Part shown: positions 7,964 through 15,967 of the stretch, piece after piece
Layout of the letters: the number at the start of each line of letters is the position of its first letter
Position numbering within the stretch: the first letter of the stretch is position 1
From: Ancylobacter polymorphus
Lineage (GTDB): Bacteria; Pseudomonadota; Alphaproteobacteria; Rhizobiales; Xanthobacteraceae
NCBI RefSeq assembly: GCF_022836935.1
Contig: NZ_CP083239.1
Location: 4,168,001 to 4,232,000, forward strand
Direction of reading: 5' to 3'
DNA: 64,000 nucleotides
Program-made: the position numbers and the translations under genes
The notes under the pieces: model-generated
Database searches by the model: none
Told to the model about the DNA's origin: nothing
Seen by the model: the letters and a program-made list of their open reading frames with translations, nothing else

Positions 7964-9391
7964 ATGACGCTGCACCAGACCAACCCCGCCCAGGCCCAGC
8001 CCATCGTCGAGGGCCTGACCCAGGACGTGGCCGAATTCGTCGTCGGCACCTCCTATGCCGATCTGCCGGCCGAGGTGGTCGAACTCGGCAAGAAGTCGAT
8101 CCTTGATGGCATCGGCCTCGCCCTCTCCGGCTCGGTGGCGAAAAGCGGCGAGCACATTCAGGCCTATCTCAAGGGCCTCGGCATCCAGGAAGGGCCGGCA
8201 ACCGTCATCGGCACCTCGCTCAAGGTGCCGCCGCGCTTCGCTGCCTTCGCCAATGGCGTCGGCATCCATGCCGATGATTATGACGACACCCAGCTCGCCG
8301 TCGCCAAGGACCGGGTCTATGGCCTGCTCACCCACCCGACCGCGCCGGCCCTGCCGGCCGCGCTCGCTGTGGCGGAAGCCGCCGGCACCTCCGGCACGGA
8401 GATGATGCTGGCCTATCACCTCGGCGTCGAGGTGGAGTGCAAGATCGCCGAGGCGATCAACCCGCGCCATTACCAGCACGGCTTCCACGCCACCGCGACG
8501 TGCGGCACCTATGCCGCCGCCGCCGCCGCCGGCAAGCTGAAGGGGCTGAATGTCGAGCAGATGGTGCGCGCCTTCGGCTGCGCCGGAAGCCAGTCGGCCG
8601 GGCTGCGGGAGAATTTCGGCACCATGATGAAGCCGTTCCACGCCGGCCGTTCCTCGGAGAGCGGCGTGGTGGCGGCCGATTTCGCCGCGCTGGGCTGGAC
8701 CACCACTGACAAGATCCTGGAAGCGCCGCGCGGCTTCTTCCAGGCGGCGGGCGGCGGCTTCGACCCCAGCGCCATCGTCGGCAAGCTCGGCCAGCCCTGG
8801 ACCTTCGCCTCGCCCGGCGTCTCCATCAAGCCGCATCCGTCGGGCTCGCTCACCCATCCCGGCATGACCAAGATGCTGGAGCTGATCCGCACCCATTCCA
8901 TCAAGGCCGAGGATGTGGAGCGCGTGGATGTCGGCACCAACCAGAACATGCCGAACGCGCTGATCCATCACCGCCCGAAGAACGAGCTTCAGGCCAAGTT
9001 CTCCATGGAATTCTGCATGGCCATCCTGCTGCTCGACGGGCGCGGCAGCCTGCCCGAATTCACCGACGAGACGGTGGAGCGCGAGGATGTGAAGGCGATG
9101 ATCGAGCGGGTGAACTTCCATGTCCACCCGGAGGCGGAAGCCGCCGGCTACGACAAGATGACCACCATCATCGACATCCACCTGAAGGACGGGCGCACCA
9201 TCTCCGGCCGGTCCGATTTCGGCAAAGGCAGCCCGGCCAACCCGATGACCTATGACGAAGCCGCCGACAAGTTCCGCGGCTGCGCCGAATTCGCCAAATG
9301 GGACAAGGCGAAGACCGAATCCATCGTCGAGACGGTGCGCCGGCTGGAGCAGCTGCGCGATATCCGCGAGCTCACGCGCCTCTGCGCCTGA
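7964..9391 (+). CDS. MmgE/PrpD family protein (copy 2)
   Basis: 475 residues; ATG 7964 is preceded by AAGAGGAA. Features shared with the copy at 268-1635 are HADDYDDTQL, GVEVECKIAEAINPRHY, HATATCGTYAAAAAAGKL, GLRENFGTMMKPFHAGR and LEAPRGFFQA. The family acts on polycarboxylates by epimerisation, dehydration or decarboxylation. It is about 20 residues longer than copy 1, with an insertion around KDRVYGLLTHPTAPALP. It is the second gene of the TtuC-MmgE pair and ends at a strong terminator. The substrate is unknown. Confidence 0.9.
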   Translation: MTLHQTNPAQAQPIVEGLTQDVAEFVVGTSYADLPAEVVELGKKSILDGIGLALSGSVAKSGEHIQAYLKGLGIQEGPATVIGTSLKVPPRFAAFANGVGIHADDYDDTQLAVAKDRVYGLLTHPTAPALPAALAVAEAAGTSGTEMMLAYHLGVEVECKIAEAINPRHYQHGFHATATCGTYAAAAAAGKLKGLNVEQMVRAFGCAGSQSAGLRENFGTMMKPFHAGRSSESGVVAADFAALGWTTTDKILEAPRGFFQAAGGGFDPSAIVGKLGQPWTFASPGVSIKPHPSGSLTHPGMTKMLELIRTHSIKAEDVERVDVGTNQNMPNALIHHRPKNELQAKFSMEFCMAILLLDGRGSLPEFTDETVEREDVKAMIERVNFHVHPEAEAAGYDKMTTIIDIHLKDGRTISGRSDFGKGSPANPMTYDEAADKFRGCAEFAKWDKAKTESIVETVRRLEQLRDIRELTRLCA

Positions 9392-9410
9392 CGCCGCCCC
9401 GTCGCGAGGA

Positions 9411-9441
9411 AGGGCGCCCCCTGCCCCGGGGCGCCCTTTTT
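9411..9441 (+). terminator. Rho-independent terminator after MmgE/PrpD copy 2
   Basis: AGGGCGCCCC (9411-9420) pairs perfectly with GGGGCGCCCT (9428-9437) around a 7-base loop, followed by a run of five T. It closes the rightward catabolic unit 20 bases after its stop codon and faces the leftward GST gene. Confidence 0.9.
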
Positions 9442-9454
9442 CATGCCCGCGCCG

Positions 9455-10321
9455 TCAGCCCTCCAGCTTGTCCTGCGTCCGCGTGTCGAAATCGCCGGCG
9501 TCGTGGCGCTCGCGCAGCTGTTCGTGCGGTTCGCCGGTCATGCGGTTGACCATGCGCCCGCGCTTCACCGCCTGCCGGGCGAACAGCTCATCCGCCCAGC
9601 GCAGGACGTTGGTGTATTCGTGCCCGGAGAGGAAGGTGCCGGCATCGCCATAGGTCCAGCCCTTCACCAGTGCGCCATACCAGGGCAGCACCGCCATATC
9701 GGCGATGGTGTAGTCGTCGCCGGCGAGATAGCGGGTCTCGGCCAGCCGCCGGTCCAGCACGTCGAGCTGGCGCTTGGCTTCCATGGCGTAGCGGTCGATG
9801 GCGTATTCGATCTTCACCGGCGCATAGGCGTAGAAATGGCCGAAGCCGCCGCCGAGAAACGGCGCGCTGCCCATCTGCCAGAACAGCCAGGACAGGCATT
9901 CGGCACGCTTGGCCGGCTCGGTCGGCAGGAAGGCCCCGAACTTCTCCGCGAGGTGCAGCAGGATGGCGCCGGATTCGAACACCCGGATCGGTGTCTCGCC
10001 CGAGCGGTCCATCAGCGCGGGGATTTTCGAGTTCGGGTTGACCTCGACAAAGCCGGAACCGAACTGCTCGCCCTCGCCGATCTTGATCAGCCAGGCGTCG
10101 TATTCCGCCCCGGTGTGGCCGGCGGCGAGCAGTTCCTCGAACAGGATCGTCACCTTCTGCCCGTTCGGCGTGGCGAGCGAATAGAGCTGGAACGGGTGCG
10201 TGCCCACCGGCAGCGCCTTCTCATGCGTCGCCCCGGCGATCGGGCGGTTGATGTTGGCGAAGGCGCCGCCACTGGCCTTGTTCCAGACCCAGACCTTGGG
10301 CGGCGTGTAAGTGTCGGACAT
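9455..10321 (-). CDS. yghU: Glutathione S-transferase, YghU family
   Basis: 288 residues, the length of E. coli YghU. The start at 10321 is chosen because the protein then begins MSDTYTPPKVWVWN, the family N terminus, with GGAG upstream. The thioredoxin-like domain has HPFQLYSLATPNGQKVTILFEE and NPNSKIPAL; the helical C-terminal domain has LAGDDYTIADMAVLPWYG. YghU proteins bind two glutathiones and show disulfide reductase activity. The gene is divergent from the ClC channel gene and has no evident operon partner. Confidence 0.9.
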   Translation of the reverse strand: MSDTYTPPKVWVWNKASGGAFANINRPIAGATHEKALPVGTHPFQLYSLATPNGQKVTILFEELLAAGHTGAEYDAWLIKIGEGEQFGSGFVEVNPNSKIPALMDRSGETPIRVFESGAILLHLAEKFGAFLPTEPAKRAECLSWLFWQMGSAPFLGGGFGHFYAYAPVKIEYAIDRYAMEAKRQLDVLDRRLAETRYLAGDDYTIADMAVLPWYGALVKGWTYGDAGTFLSGHEYTNVLRWADELFARQAVKRGRMVNRMTGEPHEQLRERHDAGDFDTRTQDKLEG

Positions 10322-10547
10322 ACGGGGTTCTCCATGCGCGGCGGCCGGCCCGCAGGCGGCGCCGAATCCGTGGGACATCGGGCGTGACTTTAGCCCGCCC
10401 GGCGGCGCGGTCATCCCCACAGCCATCACATCGCGGCGACGCGACCCAAGGTCAGGCGTTGCGCGTGGCCGCGTCCTTGCCTAGTCAGGCATCAGGGATT
10501 TGGGCGAGCGGGACTTGACCTCCGACAACACCTCCAGCGAGGACGGA

Positions 10548-12278
10548 ATGCCCCGGGGCCTGCGCCGGCTGGTGCGGGCGAGCGAACTCGGCATCGTTGC
10601 GCTCGCTGCGCTGGTCGGCGTCGCCGCCGGGCTGGTCGTCATCGCCATGAACATGGCCTTGCAGGGATTGCACGAACTGCTGTTCCGCATCCCCACCGCC
10701 ACCCATCTCTCGACCACGGCCGGCGTCCCCGCCCTCCTGCTGCTGCTCGTGCCCACGCTCGGCGGTCTCGCCTTCGGCCTGTGCGTGCGGGCCCTTCTGC
10801 GCACGCGCGCCAGCCCGCCGGTCGATCCCATCGAAGCCAATGCCCTGCATGGCGGGCGCATGTCGCCGGGCGACAGCCTCATTGTCGCGCTGCAGACGCT
10901 GTTCTCCAGCGGGGTCGGCGCCTCCGTGGGGCTGGAGGCCGGCTATACCCAGGCGGCGGCCGGGCTCGCCTCCTGGTTCGGCCGGGTGTTTCATGTCCGG
11001 CGCGGGGATCTGCGGCTGCTTGTCGGCTGCGGCGCCGGCGCGGCCATCGGTGCGGCCTTCGACGCGCCGCTGATGGGTGCGTTCTATGGCTTCGAGCTGG
11101 TGCTCGGCACCTATGCCATCCCCGCCTTCGTGCCGATGATGACGGCGACCTTCGCCGCCTCCCTCACCCAGCAGCTGCTCGCGCCGCCGCACCACACGCC
11201 GCTGCCCACACTGACCGCCCCGCACTTGTCCGATCTGCCGTCGGTGCTGCTGCTCGGCTTCTTCTGCGCGCTGGTCGGCATCGCGGTCATGCGCGGGGCG
11301 ACGCTGGTGGAAGCGGGCTTTCGCCGCTCCGCTTTGCCCGCCTGGCTGCGTCCGGCGGTGAGTGGGCTCCTCGTCGGCGCGCTCGCTTTGTGGAACCCGG
11401 CGGTGCTCTCGGCCGGGCATGGCGCGGTCTATCATTTCCTCGCCACCGACACCGGGCTCACCTTGGCGGCGCTGCTCTTGGTGGCGAAGGTCACGGCCTC
11501 CTCCGTCTCCATCGGCGCCGGCTTTCGCGGCGGCCTGTTCTTCGCCTCGCTGCTGATGGGGGTGATGGCGGGACGCGTGTTCGCCGGCGGCATGAGCCTG
11601 ATCCTGCCCGATGTCGTCACCGCCCACGCCTTCTACGCGCTGATCGGCATGAGCGCGCTCGCCGTCGCCGTGGTCGGCGGGCCGATGACCATGACGCTGC
11701 TGGCGCTGGAAATGACCGGCAATCTGCAATTGACCCTGTCGGTGCTGGCGGCGGCCGGCACCGCCTCGCTGGCGACGCGGCTGCTGTTCGGCTTCTCCTT
11801 CGCCACATGGCGCTTCCATCTGCGCGGCGAGAATATTCGCGGCGCGCATGATGTCGGCTGGTTGCGCGAGCTTACCGTCGCCACGCTGATGCGCCGGGAG
11901 GTGCCGCTCATCGAGGTCGACACCCCGCTGATGGAAGCCCGCCGGCGCTACCCGCCCGGCGCCGCCGCCGCTCTCGTCGCCACCGCGAATGGCCGCTATG
12001 CCGGCATGATCGCGCCCGCCGCGCTGTTCGAGCCGGTGGAGGACGACGCGCCCGCGAGCCTGCGCCCCCTGCTGCGCCATACCGACACCGCGCTGCGCCC
12101 GACCGCCACGCTGCGCGAGGCGCTGGACCTGTTCGAGCGCAGCGAGGCCGACGCGCTGGCCGTCACCCTGCCCGACGGCACGGTGGCCGGCGTGCTCAGC
12201 GAGGCGCAGGCGGTGAAGCGCTACAGCGACGAGATGCGCCGGCGGCTCAGTGAGGTCACGGGCGAGAAATTCGACTGA
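10548..12278 (+). CDS. ClC family chloride channel/transporter with degenerate C-terminal CBS pair
   Basis: About 576 residues from ATG 10548, which has GAGGA four bases upstream; TTG 10500 is an alternative giving 592. The membrane part has many hydrophobic helices. The gating glutamate is kept in a changed context: GLEAGYTQ stands where canonical proteins have GREGPTVQ. The helix-N filter motif reads GGLFFASLLMG. DAPLMGAFYGFELVLG matches the helix-H region. The last 130 residues look like two weak CBS repeats (LMRREVPLIEVDTPLMEA; TATLREALDLFERSEADALAV). It probably moves chloride or a similar anion, as channel or H+ antiporter. Confidence 0.88.
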   Translation: MPRGLRRLVRASELGIVALAALVGVAAGLVVIAMNMALQGLHELLFRIPTATHLSTTAGVPALLLLLVPTLGGLAFGLCVRALLRTRASPPVDPIEANALHGGRMSPGDSLIVALQTLFSSGVGASVGLEAGYTQAAAGLASWFGRVFHVRRGDLRLLVGCGAGAAIGAAFDAPLMGAFYGFELVLGTYAIPAFVPMMTATFAASLTQQLLAPPHHTPLPTLTAPHLSDLPSVLLLGFFCALVGIAVMRGATLVEAGFRRSALPAWLRPAVSGLLVGALALWNPAVLSAGHGAVYHFLATDTGLTLAALLLVAKVTASSVSIGAGFRGGLFFASLLMGVMAGRVFAGGMSLILPDVVTAHAFYALIGMSALAVAVVGGPMTMTLLALEMTGNLQLTLSVLAAAGTASLATRLLFGFSFATWRFHLRGENIRGAHDVGWLRELTVATLMRREVPLIEVDTPLMEARRRYPPGAAAALVATANGRYAGMIAPAALFEPVEDDAPASLRPLLRHTDTALRPTATLREALDLFERSEADALAVTLPDGTVAGVLSEAQAVKRYSDEMRRRLSEVTGEKFD

Positions 12279-12281
12279 ACC

Positions 12282-13703
12282 TCACAGCCCCCTGCGCGCC
12301 GGGGCATAGAAGCTCTCCGACATGTCGATCTCGTTCAGGGTGAAGCGGTGGTCGGTCGGCGGCTGGGCGCGCTGCTCGCAGTCGAGCCGCGGGCAGATGC
12401 GGCAGCCGACGCCGATGGGCACGGTCTGCGAGGGGTCGGAAAGGTTCATGCCGTCGGAATAGACCATCTGATGCGCGTGGCTGATATGGCAGCCCAGCCC
12501 GATGGAAAGATGCCGGCGCGGCGCATTGTGCCGGTGCCCGCCCTTGGTGATCGACTTGGCGATGCAGAAATAGCGCTGGCCCTCCGGCATCTGGCTCAGC
12601 TGCACATTGATCCGCTCCGGGTGGAAGAAGGCGGCATAGACATTCCAGCGCGGGCAGGCGCCGGAGTGGCGGGAAATATGGATGCCCGAAAGCGAGAAGC
12701 GCTTGGAGATGTTGCCGGCAATGTCGGTGCGCACGAGATGCAGCGGGATGCCGCTGCGCCCCGGCCGCTGCAGCGTGGTCATGCGGTGGCACACCTGCTC
12801 GAAGCTGGTGCGGAAACGGCGCTGGACGCGCTCGATATCGTAGCGCGTCTCCTGGCAGGCGGCGAGGAACGGCTCATAGGGCATGACCAACGCCGAGGCG
12901 AAATAGCTCGCCAGCGCGTTGCGGGTGACGATGGGCGCGTCGTCCGGCAGGTTGGCGGCGGCGATCAGCTCGTCGATCTGCCGCGACGCCGCGAGCAGGC
13001 CGAGCTGGTGGGCAACGACGAACAGCGCCGATTCCGGCGGCAGAACCTCGGCGGTGATGAGTTCATGCGCCCCGGCGTCATAGCGCCGGGCGATGCCGGC
13101 CGGCAGCGAGGCGGAGCGCCAGTTGAGGCCGAAGACATTGGCAAGATAGGTCTTCAGCCCGTGCTCGAAGGAATCCGAGGCGAAGTCGATGTCGTGGCGG
13201 ATGCGCTCGGCTTCCGCTTCCAGCGTGGGGAAGTAGTTGGCGTTCTCCTGGATGAAATCGGAAACGGCATCGGTGGAGGAGTGATAGCCGCCCTCGCCGT
13301 CGATCGCCCCCGTGGCGCCGGTGCGGTGCGCCTCGCGCAGCGTCTTGAACTGGTCGTAGAGCCGCACCACCGCCCGGCCGATGGCGGGATTTGAAGAGGC
13401 GAGGTCGCGTATGTCCTGATTGGTCAGCGCGTTCTCTGCGAAGAGTTCGTCGCTGAACAGCTCCATCAGGTCGCCGACAAGGCGGGTCTCGTCATTCTCC
13501 ACCAGCTCGCCCGGCTCGATGCCGAAATAGCCCGCCAGCTTCATCAGCAGCGGCACGGTGATTCGGCGGCGATTATGCTCGATGAGGTTGAGATAGCTCG
13601 CGGAAATGCCGAGCGCGCCGGCAAGGTCCGCCTGCGAGATGCGCCTGGCGCGGCGCAGCCTCTGCACCCGGCTGCCGATACGCGGTTCACTGGTGGCGAG
13701 CAT
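12282..13703 (-). CDS. XRE-type regulator of short-chain acyl-CoA/glyoxylate metabolism (ScfR family)
   Basis: 473 residues. An N-terminal XRE helix-turn-helix (about 10-65: ISQADLAGALGISASYLNLIEHNRRR) is followed by an IrrE/ImmA-like middle domain and a C-terminal region with conserved cysteines (HSGACPRWN, GLGCHISHAH, GVGCRICPRLDCEQR). This matches ScfR/RamB-type regulators, which sense acyl-CoA or acetate status and control glyoxylate-shunt or methylcitrate genes. It is divergent from the small gene and aceA that follow, so aceA is the likely target. TTTACA half-sites occupy the intergenic region. The GxxCxxC-like cysteines may bind a metal; that is inference. Confidence 0.85.
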   Translation of the reverse strand: MLATSEPRIGSRVQRLRRARRISQADLAGALGISASYLNLIEHNRRRITVPLLMKLAGYFGIEPGELVENDETRLVGDLMELFSDELFAENALTNQDIRDLASSNPAIGRAVVRLYDQFKTLREAHRTGATGAIDGEGGYHSSTDAVSDFIQENANYFPTLEAEAERIRHDIDFASDSFEHGLKTYLANVFGLNWRSASLPAGIARRYDAGAHELITAEVLPPESALFVVAHQLGLLAASRQIDELIAAANLPDDAPIVTRNALASYFASALVMPYEPFLAACQETRYDIERVQRRFRTSFEQVCHRMTTLQRPGRSGIPLHLVRTDIAGNISKRFSLSGIHISRHSGACPRWNVYAAFFHPERINVQLSQMPEGQRYFCIAKSITKGGHRHNAPRRHLSIGLGCHISHAHQMVYSDGMNLSDPSQTVPIGVGCRICPRLDCEQRAQPPTDHRFTLNEIDMSESFYAPARRGL

Positions 13704-13722
13704 GGCCCGGCCCTTTGCTGGC

Positions 13723-13821
13723 TTTACAAAAACGACCTGTAAACTTTACAAGCCTTATCAACTTAACACGCTCAAATCATTATCTTTCTTGCCTTTCGAA
13801 GTCGAGTGTTAAATCTTTACA
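13723..13821. promoter_or_regulatory. Cluster of TTTACA half-sites between ScfR-like gene and aceA unit
   Basis: TTTACA at 13723-13728 faces TGTAAA at 13738-13743, a perfect dyad with a 9-base spacer. Further TTTACA copies lie at 13745-13750 and 13816-13821. The stretch is AT-rich against its surroundings and starts 20 bases from the regulator's ATG (13703). It is likely the shared operator for autoregulation and for the aceA direction. Confidence 0.45.
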
Positions 13822-13845
13822 TCACACCCGCAGGGAGGAATTGAC

Positions 13846-14097
13846 ATGAGCGCGAGCACGGACACCCGCACCAATATGGGTGAAGAGGAATTCATCACCA
13901 TCATCGGCGGCGATGCCGAAGAGATCGGCCAGGTCTTCCGCGACCAGGGGCTGGCGGCGAAGGATTTCACCATCGTCCACCGCATCGGCCGGCACCGCAT
14001 CGCCATGGCCCCCGGCCAGGACGACATGAACGCCCTCGTCGGCGCCCTGCTCGGCGGCCGGCTGGTGGCGGCGACCTACACCCGCCGCGCGCGCTAG
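13846..14097 (+). CDS. Small conserved-looking protein of unknown function (83 aa)
   Basis: ATG 13846 follows GGGAGGAA, a strong ribosome binding site. The 83-residue product is soluble and mixed alpha/beta in appearance: an acidic [17 protein letters not shown] segment, then [21 protein letters not shown], a [19 protein letters not shown] helix and a basic tail. No signal peptide, cysteines or known motif is seen. It lies directly downstream of the divergent ScfR-type promoter and 178 bases before aceA on the same strand, so it probably shares aceA control. The function is not recognised. Confidence 0.7.
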   Translation: MSASTDTRTNMGEEEFITIIGGDAEEIGQVFRDQGLAAKDFTIVHRIGRHRIAMAPGQDDMNALVGALLGGRLVAATYTRRAR

Positions 14098-14275
14098 GCG
14101 ATGGCCGCACGCCCCCGCTTCCGCCCGCCCCGCTTCGCCCCGCTCGACCTCGCGCCGCGCGACTTCAGGCCCGCCCGCGTCGAGGACGCGCGACGCGGCG
14201 TGGCCGGCGCGGGAGCCGCCCCCTCCTCGGCCCCCGCGTCTCTCTCTTCTTCCGATCTTGCTTCAGGAAACGACC

Positions 14276-15574
14276 ATGCTGGACCAGACTCGCCCCCACT
14301 CGCCCGACAGCTTCCCCGCCCCGACCTGGGCGCCCGACCGCTGGCGCGGCATTCATCGCAGCTACACTCCCGCTGACGTCGCCCGTCTCGCCGGCTCGCT
14401 GCGCATCGAGCACACGCTCGCCGCCAACGGCGCCCGCCGTCTCTGGGACCTGCTGCAGACCCAGGCTTTCGTGCCCACCATGGGCACCTATACCGGCATC
14501 CAGGCGGTGCAGCAGGTGAAGGCCGGGCTGGAGGCGATCTATCTCTCCGGCTGGCAGGTCGCGGCCGACGGCAATTCCGCCGGCGACATGTATCCGGACC
14601 AGAGCCTCTATCCCGTCGACAGCGTTCCCGCCGTGGTCCGGCGCATCAACAAGGCGCTAATGCGCGCCGACCAGATCCAGACCATGGAGCGCGCCGACGG
14701 CGCCAAGGGCCCGCAGCACGATTTCTTCGTGCCGATCATCGCCGACGCCGAAGCCGGCTTCGGCGGCCAGCTCAACGCCTATGAACTGACCAAGGCGCTG
14801 ATCGAAGCCGGCGCGGCGGCGGTGCATTTCGAGGACCAGCTGGCCTCGGAGAAGAAGTGCGGCCATCTCGGCGGCAAGGTGCTGGTGCCCACCCGCCAGT
14901 TCGTCCGCACGCTGAACGCCGCCCGCCTCGCCGCCGACGTGCTCGGCGTGCCGACCGTCATCATGGCGCGCACCGATGCGGAATCGGCCCGTCTCATCAC
15001 CTCCGATGTGGACGAGCTGGACCGGCCGTTCATATCAGGCGAGCGCACGCAGGAAGGCTTCTACCGCTACAATGGCGGCTTCGAAGCCGGCATCGCCCGC
15101 GCCATCGCCTATGCGCCCTATGCCGATTTGCTGTGGTGCGAGACCTCGACCCCGAGCCTCGACGACGCCCGCCGCTTCGCCGAAGGCGTGCACCGTGTGC
15201 ATCCGGGGAAGATGCTCGCCTATAACTGCTCGCCGTCCTTCAACTGGGCCAAGCATATGGACAAGGCGCAGATGAAGACCTTCCAGGCCGAACTGGGGGC
15301 CATGGGCTACAAGTACCAGTTCATCACGCTCGCCGGCTTCCACAACCAGTGCTTCACCACCTTCGAGCTGGCGCGGCGCTACCGCGAGGACGGCATGGCC
15401 GCCTATTCCGAGCTGCAGCAGCGCGAATTCGCCGCCGAGGCGCAGGGCTTCACCGCCACGCGCCACCAGCGCGAAGTGGGCACCAGCTATTTCGACGCCA
15501 TCGCCACCGTGCTGAGCGAAGGCCTGAGCGCCACCACGGCGATGCAGGACTCGACCGAGACCGCCCAGTTCTGA
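14276..15574 (+). CDS. aceA: Isocitrate lyase
   Basis: 432 residues from ATG 14276, preceded by AGGAA. The active-site signature KKCGH falls at residues 193-197 with the catalytic cysteine at 195. Other blocks are [52 protein letters not shown] and YNCSPSFNW. It cleaves isocitrate to glyoxylate and succinate in the glyoxylate shunt, in the cytosol. Malate synthase lies 393 bases downstream on the same strand and a ScfR-like regulator lies upstream. Together they make a complete shunt locus for growth on acetate, fatty acids or other acetyl-CoA sources. Confidence 0.97.
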   Translation: MLDQTRPHSPDSFPAPTWAPDRWRGIHRSYTPADVARLAGSLRIEHTLAANGARRLWDLLQTQAFVPTMGTYTGIQAVQQVKAGLEAIYLSGWQVAADGNSAGDMYPDQSLYPVDSVPAVVRRINKALMRADQIQTMERADGAKGPQHDFFVPIIADAEAGFGGQLNAYELTKALIEAGAAAVHFEDQLASEKKCGHLGGKVLVPTRQFVRTLNAARLAADVLGVPTVIMARTDAESARLITSDVDELDRPFISGERTQEGFYRYNGGFEAGIARAIAYAPYADLLWCETSTPSLDDARRFAEGVHRVHPGKMLAYNCSPSFNWAKHMDKAQMKTFQAELGAMGYKYQFITLAGFHNQCFTTFELARRYREDGMAAYSELQQREFAAEAQGFTATRHQREVGTSYFDAIATVLSEGLSATTAMQDSTETAQF

Positions 15575-15967
15575 GGCGGACCACCTTGTCACCCCGGGGC
15601 GGCGCATGCCGCGCGCCCGGTGGCGGTTCGGGGAAAACCGCCACCGGGTCCGGCGCGAGCCGGACATCCCCGGGGTGACGTTTTCGTCATCCCCTGGGTG
15701 ACATCTTTGTCATCCCTCGGGGTGACGTTTTCGTTGTTCCGGGCCACCTCGCCCCAAATGACGCTTGGTCAACCCAGGGTGAGCTTCACCCTTCGCTGCA
15801 ACGCAAACGCAGCGAGAGGCGTTGTCGGACAAGGATTGCCCCGTGCATCGCGGCCGCATCCGACTATCTGCGATGTTGCGCCGCACCCGCACTTTTGTTT
15901 ATGTGAATGCACAGCTGTGCCGGCGGCTCGCGGCAACCGGCCATCCGCTCGCGTGAAGGGACCCGTT
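15575..15967 (+). promoter_or_regulatory. aceA-glcB intergenic region
   Basis: No gene is supported in these 393 bases, although the malate synthase frame stays open upstream of its start. The region contains a GCGCCGGACCCGGTGGCGG-type inverted stretch near 15600-15660, the GTGAC-GTCAT tandem repeats (separate entry), and a lower-GC stretch about 15880-15930. A GAAGGG ribosome binding site lies just before ATG 15968. Confidence 0.5.
15668..15737. repeat. Three tandem 23-24 bp repeats with GTGAC-GTCAT dyads
   Basis: GTGAC occurs at 15675, 15698 and 15722, giving periods of 23 and 24 bases. Each copy has the shape CC-N2-GGGTGAC-N6-GTCAT, except that the third ends in GTTGT. Each is a near-dyad because GTGAC is almost the reverse complement of GTCAT. 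The array lies 230-300 bases upstream of malate synthase and could be a cooperative protein-binding array. Confidence 0.65.

Noticed and set aside
14101..14376. Open frame of 91 codons between the 83-residue gene and aceA
   Set aside because: Arg/Pro-rich composition typical of a wrong frame in GC-rich DNA, no ribosome binding site, and it overlaps the secure aceA start.
15620..15967. 116-codon N-terminal extension of malate synthase
   Set aside because: The extension crosses the tandem dyad repeats and has no family similarity; ATG 15968 gives the normal GlcB N terminus with a ribosome binding site.
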